Of a stretch of 60,380 bases of DNA, positions 8,370 to 15,871 are shown one piece after another. Made by a program: the position numbers and the translations under genes. Each line of letters opens with the position of its first letter. Within the stretch, counting starts at the first letter, position 1. Source of the DNA: Pandoraea captiosa. Its GTDB lineage: Bacteria > Pseudomonadota > Gammaproteobacteria > Burkholderiales > Burkholderiaceae. The notes beneath the pieces are model-generated. The model was not told the DNA's origin. It searched no databases and saw only the letters and a program-made list of their open reading frames with translations. The stretch is taken from positions 1 to 60,380 of the forward strand of contig NZ_CABPSQ010000018.1 of the NCBI RefSeq assembly GCF_902459775.1, written 5' to 3'.

Positions 8370-8699
8370 CTACTTGTGGATATCGCCGGACATCGTGGAG
8401 ACGTTCCCAGCCACGCTGGTGCAGTGCACATCGCCCGACATGGTCTTGACCGAGCCACTGACATCCCCGCACCGAACATCGCCCGACATCGTCTTTACGT
8501 GCCCCGCCGAACCATTGATGACGATGCTGTCGCACGTATCGACATCGACATGCTCGACCTCCCCGTGGATCTCAATATTGATCTGCTTTGCGTCACCAAC
8601 GTCGACCTCGTTGCCGTCCACGATGACACGGCCGTTCCGAATATTCAGATCCTTTCCGCCGGTGATGGTGATTCCGTTGACCTTGAAAGTGTTCGCCAT
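8370..8699 (-). CDS. Beta-repeat protein with three VxTMSGDV units (DUF4097/bactofilin-like)
   Basis: This 109-residue protein starts MANTFKVNGITITGGKDLNI. Residues about 64-109 contain three near-identical units: GHVKTMSGDVRC, GSVKTMSGDVHC and GNVSTMSGDIH. Such regular short beta units form a right-handed beta-helix or solenoid in related families (DUF4097-like and phage structural proteins). The unit period is about 17 residues, and a Cys recurs in two units. It has no signal peptide, so it is predicted to be cytoplasmic. The role is unknown. Confidence 0.7.
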   Translation of the reverse strand: MANTFKVNGITITGGKDLNIRNGRVIVDGNEVDVGDAKQINIEIHGEVEHVDVDTCDSIVINGSAGHVKTMSGDVRCGDVSGSVKTMSGDVHCTSVAGNVSTMSGDIHK

Positions 8700-9003
8700 C
8701 TGCTGATCCCCGTTGGTTAATTCTCGACTTTCTTACGCCGTGCTCGACGGAACGTTGCTGAAGTGCTGGATAAAGCTGCATAGGCGCAAAACTGTCGATC
8801 TTGCCGTTGTCCAACTTCAACACGATCTCGTAGCCGGATGAATGCCGCAAACCTATCGTGGCGATTGCCGTGCCGCTCTGCCCCGCACGCTTGTCGCCGG
8901 GCCCAACGACCCAACGCACGCCGTCATCATCATGGAGAGTTACATCCACGAACTTCACAATCAACTCAGAGACTGCACGCTTTTTTTCGCTGATGCGCAT
9001 CAT
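8593..9003 (-). CDS. Hypothetical protein overlapping the next gene by 107 bp
   Basis: The frame starts MMRISEKKRAVSELIVKFVD just after the operator-like palindrome at 9055. Residues 1-85 look like an ordinary soluble protein (up to SFAPMQLYPALQQRS). From about residue 95 the frame runs inside the downstream gene and becomes rich in Arg, His and Gly (GQRNHHHRRKGSEY). A TAA in the neighbouring frame at about 8717 suggests that an earlier stop was lost through a frameshift. The function is unknown. Confidence 0.5.
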   Translation of the reverse strand: MMRISEKKRAVSELIVKFVDVTLHDDDGVRWVVGPGDKRAGQSGTAIATIGLRHSSGYEIVLKLDNGKIDSFAPMQLYPALQQRSVEHGVRKSRINQRGSADGEHFQGQRNHHHRRKGSEYSERPCHRGRQRGRRW

Positions 9004-9054
9004 TCACTCAACCTTGTAACGGCAGAAAAGACGGATAGGTTGAGATGATTACAT

Positions 9055-9069
9055 ATACTCAATGAGTAT
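9055..9069. promoter_or_regulatory. Operator-like palindrome ATACTC-AAT-GAGTAT, copy 1
   Basis: ATACTCAATGAGTAT is a perfect inverted repeat (7-bp arms if the outer T/A pair is counted). It overlaps the stop codon of the HTH gene at 9059-9292 and lies about 52 bp upstream of the ATG at 9003, where a promoter for the minus-strand small-gene run should be. A second copy lies before the HTH gene itself. Confidence 0.65.
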
Positions 9070-9292
9070 AGTCAAGTGGCTTTTTTTTGTGGTTGTCCAA
9101 AATTTCTCGAATGAACTTCCAAGCCATATCCGGCATCGATCGGTACTCTTTCGAGTCACTCGGTAGAAGCCAATTGTCCAAGCCGCGCTTCTTCGTCCCG
9201 ATCCGTTCGGCGAATTCCTCACGAGTCATCCCCAGGCGATCCATTGCGTCGCGCAGGAACTCTTGCTGAGTCTTCGGTGTCGTTTTGCTCAC
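9059..9292 (-). CDS. Small HTH transcriptional regulator, probable autorepressor
   Basis: The 77-residue protein contains a Cro/C1-like helix-turn-helix (DAMDRLGMTREEFAERIGTKKRGLDNWLL in outline, residues about 15-43) and a basic end. Identical operator-like palindromes lie about 23 bp upstream of its start (9315-9329) and across its stop (9055-9069). The second of these precedes the ten-gene run that follows on the same strand. The simplest reading is an autoregulated repressor of that run. Confidence 0.75.
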   Translation of the reverse strand: MSKTTPKTQQEFLRDAMDRLGMTREEFAERIGTKKRGLDNWLLPSDSKEYRSMPDMAWKFIREILDNHKKKPLDYTH

Positions 9293-9314
9293 CCGTGTGT
9301 CCTTCCATGCAAAT

Positions 9315-9329
9315 ATACTCGTTGAGTAT
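9315..9329. promoter_or_regulatory. Operator-like palindrome ATACTC-GTT-GAGTAT, copy 2
   Basis: ATACTCGTTGAGTAT has the same six-base arms as the site at 9055-9069, with a different three-base centre. It sits just upstream of the HTH regulator gene, as expected for autoregulation. Confidence 0.65.
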
Positions 9330-9369
9330 CATAGCTCATTTGCGTGCGCCAGCACACCCGCTGGATCGC

Positions 9370-10061
9370 TCAGTCCCAACCGACACCGAAAGCCGCCACA
9401 GCCTCACTCGCTTCGCGTACCGACACTTCCAAGTAGGGCGAAACGTGGTCAATGTGCGCGTGACCAAGAAGAATTTGCACCGTCTCAATCGAATGCCCCT
9501 GGGCCACTAGACGGCTGGCAAATGTCCGCCGTCCCGAGTGGCTGCTGTAGCCCTTCCCAAGCCCTGCGGCACGGTACAGGCCGGTGACATAGCTCTGCAA
9601 GCTGTCCGCCGCCAGGTATTCGACCTGTTCCCCGGCATCATTCGTCCGGCGCTTGACGCTCAGTTCGTAACGACTGCCCTTATGAGTCAGGATGAGCGAC
9701 GTCTGAGACATCAAGCCCCGCCACTTCTGGCGATCCATCGCTGTGCCCTTGCCTTTCTCCCATCGCCATTCGATGTAGCGATCGAGCGCGGCAAGCGCCT
9801 TCGGATGGCTGAGTACACGCAGCGTTGGCGGCAGCCTTTCGTGATTGCGGCCCGCAGACTCACCTCTTCTCGGATCAGTCCCGAGGGCTGGAGCACGTCG
9901 GCCACCTCTATGCGGGCAATCTCGGAGATCCGCATGCCGCAGGTGAAGCCGAGCAGCAGAATGAGTGCGTCACGCTCAGGGTGGCGACTGGTCGCCTCTG
10001 TGACGCGGAGCAGATGGCGGATTTGGGCAGGTTTGAGGGTCTTGGCGCGTCTAATAAGCAT
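9370..10061 (-). pseudogene. Tyrosine recombinase/integrase, frameshifted
   Basis: Two frames together make one catalytic-domain recombinase. The upstream frame (10061 to about 9815) starts MLIRRAKTLKPAQIRHLL and holds the first catalytic Arg in GFTCGMRISEIARIEVADV. The downstream frame (from about 9815 to 9370) holds HSGRRTFASRL, LLGHAHIDHV and the tyrosine in SPYLEV. Restoring one base after CGTGTAC near 9813 joins them as ...VYLSHPKALAALDRYIEW. The intact protein would be about 230 residues, a type without an arm-binding domain. As sequenced it should be inactive. Confidence 0.8.
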
Positions 10062-10438
10062 GGTTTCTCGGTCCTCGTAATACGCTCGAAATTGAGCCTT
10101 TTACGAGAGAGAAACGCCGGGCGCTCCTTTACATCATAAACGCCCGTGGTTGTTACCATCCTCCGAAAATCGCGCATCGACGTCGCGGAGCACTCGCGGA
10201 CTCTCGATTCTCAGTTGCACACTCATCATGACGGTAAGCGATTATCGATAATCCGCTAGGAGCGCCGAACGTCGCGAAAGCGCAATTAGCGGCAGAGGGC
10301 AATGCCAGCACGGGGTGGCGCCCGACTACTGAACTCAACACCCAAAGAGCAGAACACTTAAGCTGGGTAACTGCCCGATACAACGCTTGCGATCTTCGAC
10401 ATTGCGCATAGCGGCTGACCACTACAAACCATCCCCAG
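10062..10438. other. Intergenic region with a 14-bp palindrome
   Basis: No gene is supported here. The perfect palindrome GATTATCGATAATC lies at 10240-10253, about 180 bp upstream of the broken integrase. It could be a recombination core, an operator or a chance AT-rich palindrome. A short minus-strand frame in this stretch has no family features and no ribosome site. Confidence 0.4.
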
Positions 10439-11197
10439 TTACTTTATTAGCGATGCAACCAGGAACTTGTTAGTAAGCACTCGGCCGTCAATGTTAAGTC
10501 GGAGCTGCGCCTTCTTCTCGGAAGCGTACGCCTGCTCGCCTGACTTGCGCAGTGCCCGACGATACGCTCGGTAGCTAACGCCGAAAATCGCCGGATATAA
10601 CGGAAACATCAGCCACTGCGACGACGAGCTTTTTTCAGTCCGATGCACTGTCATTGATGTGAAGCCCGCGAGCATCGCCAACGTGCGAAGTTGCTGTGCC
10701 CCCATGAGGAACAGATGCCCATAGTACCGCCGCTCGCCGGACTCACCCCAAACGCTTTCCATCGCACTTGCAGGCGTTCCTCGCAGAATCTCGCTTTCGA
10801 AGCAGAGATACGCGAGCTTTGACGCCAATGAGCTTCGATTCGGCGTGGTGAGGAACAGCTCTCCTCCCGGTTTGAGGATTCGGCAAATCTCCTGCAGGGC
10901 AGACAAATGATTGGGAAGATGCTCGATCACCTCTTGCAGGATGACGACATCGACAGATTCACTTGCTATCGGCAGTCCCTCCATGATGTCGGCGTACTGT
11001 GCGCCCCCTTCCAGCCGGCAATACTCCGGCATGATGTCGTACGGAGACACATCCGCGCCGAGCTCCCGCAGTATGTATGTCGTACGTCCATCCCCGCATG
11101 CCAGATCGACAACAGATTTCCCACCCCAATCGCTCCGACTTCTCAGGATTCGATCAACGTTGCGACCAATCCCCGCACCGATTTCACGTTCAAACAT
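10439..11197 (-). CDS. Class I SAM-dependent methyltransferase
   Basis: The 252-residue protein has the SAM-binding motif I (VVDLACGDGRTTYILRELG, residues about 30-48), an acidic motif II region (ADVSPYDIMPEYC), motif III-like SVDVVILQEVIEHLPN and the post-motif LKPGGELFLTTPN. This is the Methyltransf_11/UbiE-UbiG style fold. The substrate is not evident. The hydrophobic segment near residues 196-210 (WLMFPLYPAIFGVSY) might contact a membrane or lipid. It stands alone between the integrase remnant and a secreted-protein gene. Confidence 0.82.
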   Translation of the reverse strand: MFEREIGAGIGRNVDRILRSRSDWGGKSVVDLACGDGRTTYILRELGADVSPYDIMPEYCRLEGGAQYADIMEGLPIASESVDVVILQEVIEHLPNHLSALQEICRILKPGGELFLTTPNRSSLASKLAYLCFESEILRGTPASAMESVWGESGERRYYGHLFLMGAQQLRTLAMLAGFTSMTVHRTEKSSSSQWLMFPLYPAIFGVSYRAYRRALRKSGEQAYASEKKAQLRLNIDGRVLTNKFLVASLIK

Positions 11198-11332
11198 GAT
11201 GATTTGAAAACTCTCATTCGCACTTCAACGCCAACGCGACACCAGATTGAACCGACGCCCGCCTCCCCCACAGATGCTCAAACTTTGATCACGACAATCA
11301 CGCCATGGCATACAACGCATCAACGCCCAGTC

Positions 11333-11857
11333 CTACCACCGTCTCCGTACGCACGGTGTTCCACGTCGGTAGCAACTGTCGTAGTAATCCGTGATCTCCT
11401 TTCCTCTCCTCGGATCAGTGACGTTGTCCTCATAAACATCCTGGACCATCGCGGCCATGTAGCCTTGAGCTGAAATCGGCATCGCACCGACAAACGCCAT
11501 CTGCTGGTCTTCCGATAGCCCTCCATTGCGGCAACGAATGAAGCGCTCGGCGATGCTGAACCTCTCATCAACGAGTGCGGGACAAGCCGATGCGGCGCGT
11601 GTTGCCGCATCCAAGTCGCCCTTCGTCGTCTGCCCTCGCCCACGCTGCCCTACGACCTCACTGACGCCCCTTCCCGGATGAAGGGGTAACTGATCCGCTT
11701 GCGCTGCTGGCGATGCCGGAGACGACACCAGGCCGTTAGCAAACGAAGCCGCGTCGCGTGCTGATTGCACCAACCCGGATAGCTGGTTCAGTTGCGCATG
11801 TCCGACGAGTGGGGCAAGCGAGAAAAGAAGGACAAAAAGACATCTTGACTTGATCAT
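11333..11857 (-). CDS. Secreted protein of unknown function
   Basis: This 174-residue protein begins MIKSRCLFVLLFSLAPLVGHAQ, a standard Sec signal peptide cleaved after GHA. The mature part has a Ser/Ala-rich segment to about residue 60. A Cys-containing region follows (SACPALVDERFSIAERFIRCRNGG) and a C-terminal DSCYRRGTPCVRRRW. Four Cys residues suggest disulfide bonds in the periplasm. No domain is recognised. It is monocistronic on the minus strand. Confidence 0.7.
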   Translation of the reverse strand: MIKSRCLFVLLFSLAPLVGHAQLNQLSGLVQSARDAASFANGLVSSPASPAAQADQLPLHPGRGVSEVVGQRGRGQTTKGDLDAATRAASACPALVDERFSIAERFIRCRNGGLSEDQQMAFVGAMPISAQGYMAAMVQDVYEDNVTDPRRGKEITDYYDSCYRRGTPCVRRRW

Positions 11858-11929
11858 GCTGATCCTAAGTTCATCGAAACACAGGGGCTTACACCAAGCG
11901 CCTGGCGCACACGAAACGACTCATGGCCG

Positions 11930-12274
11930 TCAGTGAGACTGATCCTGTCTGTCTAGCTGACTCCCACACATTCGGAAAAGCGAGTCACTGAGCAGCCCGC
12001 ACTGTTTCAACGTGGTGAGGCGACTGCGACGAATTGCCATGCAATACGTCTCATCCCCCAACAATGCGAATGCCGCACGCTCCAATTCCCTTCGGACCCT
12101 CCGACGTGTTACCAGGTACGGCACCACGACAAACGCGCCAAAAATTGCACTTGCCAGCAGCCAAGCACCTGCCGGAAGCCAAATTCGATTGACGCGAAGA
12201 ACGTGCATATCCACGGGAATCGCCACTGCAATCAAAGCACTGGCGCTCAACCAAACCACGACCAGAAAGCTCAT
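11930..12274 (-). CDS. Two-TM membrane protein
   Basis: The start at 12274 (MSFLVVVWLSASALIAVA) is chosen because AAGGAGGACTCG lies directly before it. A longer frame to 12430 has no such site and overlaps the divergent gene. Two hydrophobic segments (residues 2-19, and about 33-53, LPAGAWLLASAIFGAFVVVPY) are followed by a basic cytoplasmic tail (VTRRRVRRELERAAF). The function is unknown. It diverges from the HTH gene at 12344 across a 69-bp gap full of inverted repeats. Confidence 0.7.
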   Translation of the reverse strand: MSFLVVVWLSASALIAVAIPVDMHVLRVNRIWLPAGAWLLASAIFGAFVVVPYLVTRRRVRRELERAAFALLGDETYCMAIRRSRLTTLKQCGLLSDSLFRMCGSQLDRQDQSH

Positions 12275-12303
12275 CGAGTCCTCCTTGCGCATCAGCCCGT
12301 ATG

Positions 12304-12329
12304 CGCATTTCGCATATGATAAATGCGAA
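12304..12329. promoter_or_regulatory. Nested inverted repeats in a divergent promoter gap
   Basis: Two overlapping perfect inverted repeats occupy the 69-bp gap between divergent genes: CGCATTT-N10-AAATGCG (12304-12327) and TTCGCAT-N7-ATGCGAA (12309-12329). The half-sites recur at regular steps. This is what one expects of an operator bound by the HTH protein encoded next door (12344). Confidence 0.6.
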
Positions 12330-12343
12330 TTTAGAATTTTTCC

Positions 12344-12601
12344 ATGCCTCATCCAATCCATGACCCCCGTTACCAAGTGGTTGCCGCTCGCCTTCGTGAA
12401 CTTCGCGAAGCGCGTGGTTGGTTTCAGCACGATATGGCTGATCGCCTTGGACGGAATCAGACCTTCGTCTCAAAGTACGAAAGCGGCATTCGGAGAGTCG
12501 ATGTGATTGAATTGCTCGACATTCTGCACGCGCTCGGTGCCGACCCTCATGAGTTCATTGACTACGTCAGTGCCCCGTCAATGAGCGCGCTGCCACGATG
12601 A
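12344..12601 (+). CDS. XRE-family HTH regulator
   Basis: The 85-residue protein is essentially one Cro/C1-type HTH domain: RYQVVAARLRELREARGW, then MADRLGRNQTFVSKYESGIRR (the helix-turn-helix) and VIELLDILHALGADPHEF. There is no ligand or oligomerisation domain beyond it. It is divergent from the membrane-protein gene at 12274, and the shared 69-bp gap contains nested inverted repeats. Autoregulation and control of the divergent gene are likely but inferred. Confidence 0.85.
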   Translation: MPHPIHDPRYQVVAARLRELREARGWFQHDMADRLGRNQTFVSKYESGIRRVDVIELLDILHALGADPHEFIDYVSAPSMSALPR

Positions 12602-13152
12602 CAAGCACCTCTGGCAGGTCGTGACTGCACCGATAATCGATCGCCCTCCATACTCTTAGCAACACCACCCCGCCCCTCTTCCACGAAGGGACGTCATGTT
12701 TTCGTTGATATGTCCTCGTCAGCCGCCGACCACTGGTTCCAGTCCCCGCGACTGCCACCGATCCCGGAAGCGAGCGCCCATCCCCGCACACTGCGTTGCA
12801 GCATCACAACAAAATCATTGAAATTCCGTCAAAATTTTGTATTTTTCGTCGAAAATTCAATAAAAATAGAATTTTCCACCAAAAATTCTTGATTTTTGAT
12901 ATATTCAACCAGAATCGATCAAATTCGGTTCGGCTCTCACATGGATGGCTGGCTGTCCCTCGCAAGCGACAAGTCTGTTTCCGTGTGAGAAACCCCGCTT
13001 CACCTAGCCGGTAAAAGTAGTCGGCCTCTCGTTTTACGTCGCCACCTCTGGCGTCTCCTCCAGCAGTAGCCTCGGTTGAAATCCCCTAGTTCTCTTTGAC
13101 TATCCGCATCCGCGGCGGGCCTTCTTTCGATCACTTTATTTAGGATACCTAC
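12602..13152. other. 551-bp intergenic region with a strongly AT-rich tract
   Basis: No gene is supported. From about 12810 to 12930 the sequence is very AT-rich compared with the GC-rich surroundings, with many runs such as AAAATT and GATTTTTGATATATTC. It precedes the three-gene operon at 13153. It could be a strong promoter/UP-element region, a site for an H-NS-like silencer, or foreign DNA. Short reading frames here are not convincing. Confidence 0.5.
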
Positions 13153-13449
13153 ATGGATTTCGAAAAAAACAAGTCGCCACGCTTCCTTCTGGGAACTGTT
13201 CTTGCCACCGCCGGCGCGCTCGAGCTGATCCAGCGAACGAACACAAATGCAGTTGAGTTGCTCATGCGTCACGTGAGCGGAGACTGGGGCGTCGTGTGCG
13301 AAACCGATGCGTTGCTAAATGATCTGGCCGCAGCCGCCGGAGAGAGGGTTCTGTCTTCCTACGAAATCGGCCCAAATAGCGAGCGCATCTGGGTGATTAC
13401 GGAAGCCGATCGCAGCGCGACCACTCTGCTCCTGCCCCAGGAATACTGA
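13153..13449 (+). CDS. 98-residue conserved hypothetical protein of mobile elements
   Basis: The protein begins MDFEKNKSPRFLLGTVLATAG and contains MRHVSGDWGVVCETD and IWVITEADRSATTLLLPQEY. I recall this pattern from small proteins found in plasmids and integrative elements, but no function is assigned that I know of. The stop overlaps the next start by one base (TGATG), so translation of the peptidase-like protein is probably coupled to it. It is first in a three-gene plus-strand operon. Confidence 0.7.
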   Translation: MDFEKNKSPRFLLGTVLATAGALELIQRTNTNAVELLMRHVSGDWGVVCETDALLNDLAAAAGERVLSSYEIGPNSERIWVITEADRSATTLLLPQEY

Positions 13450-14120
13450 TGCCATTTACCGTGCAAAAGCTCCACCCAGCACTGCGCGCGGGACTGCGAC
13501 TGACGATTGCCGGCTCAAGCTCGCCAATGTTTAGCTTCCAAGGGAGTTTCGATTCGTCGTGTGCGCTGCATGCCGCAGCAATGGCACTGGCTGTGCACCA
13601 ATGCATGCCAAACCCGTTGCGCCCGACATCACGCTACTCCGCAGAGCAACACGAGTTCGTGCGCCGCGCCGGACAGTTCTGGCAATCAGGAATCACATTG
13701 TCGCAGTTGGCAAATGTCTTGGGCCAGTTGCGTCTGGGATTGAAGCCGACGCGATTTGAAGGATCACATGCAGACGTGATTCAGTTTTGCACGCAGCAAG
13801 TGTTCGAAGGGTGGCCGGTAATTCTCTTCTTTCGAGAGTGGCATCGCACCGTACTGCATGCCGCACTTGCCATCGGTGTTGAAGCACACCAAACCAGCAG
13901 AACATTACGTCCCCACACGCTGCTAATGATTGATTCCGCCGAGTGCGAACCGTGCTTGGCAGCGTACAACGCAAGATTGACATGGTGCCCAGATGACGCA
14001 TCAACGAACACGCGTGCCCTTTATGAAACACCATTCGGGCGAAGCAAGATCGTTGTCGTTGGTGCCATCGCTGTCAGAAAGCGCCGCCGGAAGACAAGTC
14101 AAATTGACAAACCGCCATAG
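13449..14120 (+). CDS. Predicted papain/C39-like cysteine peptidase
   Basis: The 223-residue protein contains DSSCALHAAAMAL, with Cys38 at the start of a helix as in C39 and papain-like peptidases. Later come a His in VLHAALAIGV (His137) and an Asp in LLMIDSAE (Asp162). The order and spacing fit a Cys-His-Asp triad, although I cannot confirm the fold. The C-terminus is basic (VRKRRRKTSQIDK). There is no signal peptide. It is translationally coupled to the gene before it, and a membrane protein follows. It could process a peptide or a partner. The substrate is unknown. Confidence 0.6.
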   Translation: MPFTVQKLHPALRAGLRLTIAGSSSPMFSFQGSFDSSCALHAAAMALAVHQCMPNPLRPTSRYSAEQHEFVRRAGQFWQSGITLSQLANVLGQLRLGLKPTRFEGSHADVIQFCTQQVFEGWPVILFFREWHRTVLHAALAIGVEAHQTSRTLRPHTLLMIDSAECEPCLAAYNARLTWCPDDASTNTRALYETPFGRSKIVVVGAIAVRKRRRKTSQIDKPP

Positions 14121-14230
14121 CACCGCCCCTCACCGACTAGCGATGCCATGTTGTCACTCGTCAGCTAGCAACTTTCCCGCCGAACGACCTCCGTGATCTA
14201 TCACTCTCTTACGCATACAAGGATTTCAAC

Positions 14231-14611
14231 ATGACTCACCCTATCGAAAGCAATAATTCGCATGAACCCAACCCGCAGCAACCGCGTGGCAGCCGCACCG
14301 CAAGATGGATATGGGCCATCGTATGTGTTGTGGTCGCGTTCTTTGCTGCATCAGTCTATCTTCCGCACCAAGCACACGCTTTTGTGCTCAAGTTTCTGAG
14401 CTTATGGATTGCCGGCAGCATGCTCGGCCACGTCGGCGTACGACTTGGTGATGGCGTGCAGCGCATCATTCAGCCGGACATACTGGTGACGAGTGCCAGA
14501 ATTTCCGATGTCATGTGGACACGCATCTGCTGGGCTATCGGTCCGCAGATTGTCGGCCTATATGTCGGGGCTGTTGTTGGCACAAGCATCTTGGCAGACT
14601 GGATTGTTTGA
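14231..14611 (+). CDS. Small membrane protein of the peptidase operon
   Basis: The 126-residue protein has a polar N-terminus (MTHPIESNNSHEPNP) and three hydrophobic stretches: about residues 27-45 (WIWAIVCVVVAFFAASVYL), 50-68 (AFVLKFLSLWIAGSMLGHV) and 100-124 (CWAIGPQIVGLYVGAVVGTS). It lies 110 bp after the peptidase-like gene on the same strand. It may anchor or export the product of that gene. This is inferred from position only. Confidence 0.7.
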   Translation: MTHPIESNNSHEPNPQQPRGSRTARWIWAIVCVVVAFFAASVYLPHQAHAFVLKFLSLWIAGSMLGHVGVRLGDGVQRIIQPDILVTSARISDVMWTRICWAIGPQIVGLYVGAVVGTSILADWIV

Positions 14612-15067
14612 CGCCTGAACGATGTGATTTGCAGTTTTGACGGGGCATGCCATTTTGTCATCGCGACCGTTGGAAGTCATGATACTCACGAATTCGGTGA
14701 TATCGCAGGCCACCACGTGAGACTTTGACATCGGTGACAGTTTGACATGCCCACCGTGCGCTATGCCCTGAATGACAGGGGCATACCTGCGGATGTCAAT
14801 TTATCCCGAGAACGTATTGATGACCCTGTATAGGAGGGGAAGTGACAAAGTGTGTTTAGAGAGTATGCAATTGCAGAAAAGTCGACGACTGACTCGAATG
14901 GCCTAGCTGCTAATGAGCAAATATGTCATTCGCGATCGAACCACATCCGGTAACAATATGCCTCAGGCCACCAACACAAGATCACCGACCGCATTCGGCC
15001 AGTAGCCGCCGTTCACTGCCGACCGGCCGTTACCCTTCGACTGACCGTTATCGATCAGGCAATTGAC
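14612..15067. other. 456-bp intergenic region, no gene seen
   Basis: No convincing reading frame is present. An imperfect inverted repeat, TATGCCC-N9-GGGCATA, lies near 14761-14784. The part near 14990-15060 is rich in short ACCG/CCGTT repeats. It separates the plus-strand peptidase operon from the end of the minus-strand fluoride/FetAB gene set and may be the right edge of the island. Confidence 0.35.
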
Positions 15068-15871
15068 CTAAGCAGACCCTGCCGAGCGCTCAACGATCCG
15101 ACCGACGAGGAAGCAATGATCCTCCGAAAACAACCGACGGTAGATCAACAGCACGGCTATCACCGTTCCGAGCCCGGCAGCCGAAGCAATCAGAAACATC
15201 ACGACGATCTGATACCGTACCGCGCCCAACGGCGATTGCCCGGCCAGCACCTGGCCGGTCATCATGCCCGGCAGGCTGACGACACCCACCACGCTCATCT
15301 GATTCAAGGTCGGAATCATGCCTGCCCGCACGGCCTGACGTGCTGCAAGCCGCGCGGCTTCCCACCGTGTAGCGCCAAGCGAAAGCATCATCTCCACCCT
15401 GTCTCGATGCGCGGTCAGTTCTTCGGTCATGCGCTCGATTCCCAGCGCGACACCGGTGAGCGCGTTGCCTAGCACCATGCCGAGAATAGGAATCGCGTAT
15501 TGGGGCTCGTACCAGGGACGGATACGGATGATGACGAACAGGCCTAATGCGGCGACAAGCCATGACGACAACCAGACCGACACCACACTGTCGCCGCGCT
15601 GCCCTCTGTAGGTGCTTCGGCCCCGCCCTGCACCCGCGAACCCCGCAACCAGCGTCATCGCTACCATCAGCGGGAGCACCACAAACCAGCGGTCGTAATG
15701 AAATACCCATCCGAGCAGGTAGCCAATCGCGAGCAGTTGCGTGACCGTGCGCACCGCCGCCCACGCAAGCTTCCGCTCCAGGTCGAGTTGCAGAAACAGT
15801 GAGATAACGCCGTTGATCGCGATCAGAAGCGTCGCCAATGCGACGTCGGTGAGACTGAGGGTTTTAATCAT
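15068..15871 (-). CDS. fetB: FetB/YbbM-family ABC exporter permease
   Basis: The start is taken at 15871 (MIKTLSLTDVALATLLIAIN), because the family begins there and it overlaps the ATPase gene stop by 8 bp. The 267-residue protein has about seven membrane segments and the UPF0014 features VVSLPGMMTGQVLAGQSPL and GATRWEAARLAARQAVRAGMIPTLNQMSVVG. In E. coli, FetAB is linked to iron homeostasis and peroxide resistance. Here it lies at the end of a fluoride-resistance gene set, with no clear terminator between. Confidence 0.85.
   Translation of the reverse strand: MIKTLSLTDVALATLLIAINGVISLFLQLDLERKLAWAAVRTVTQLLAIGYLLGWVFHYDRWFVVLPLMVAMTLVAGFAGAGRGRSTYRGQRGDSVVSVWLSSWLVAALGLFVIIRIRPWYEPQYAIPILGMVLGNALTGVALGIERMTEELTAHRDRVEMMLSLGATRWEAARLAARQAVRAGMIPTLNQMSVVGVVSLPGMMTGQVLAGQSPLGAVRYQIVVMFLIASAAGLGTVIAVLLIYRRLFSEDHCFLVGRIVERSAGSA

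Noticed and set aside
10153-10422. Minus-strand 89-codon frame in the gap before the integrase
   Set aside because: No ribosome site, no family pattern, and a composition unlike neighbouring genes.
14761-14784. Inverted repeat TATGCCC-N9-GGGCATA as a terminator
   Set aside because: The arms are short, the spacing is wide and no U run follows; it could be chance.
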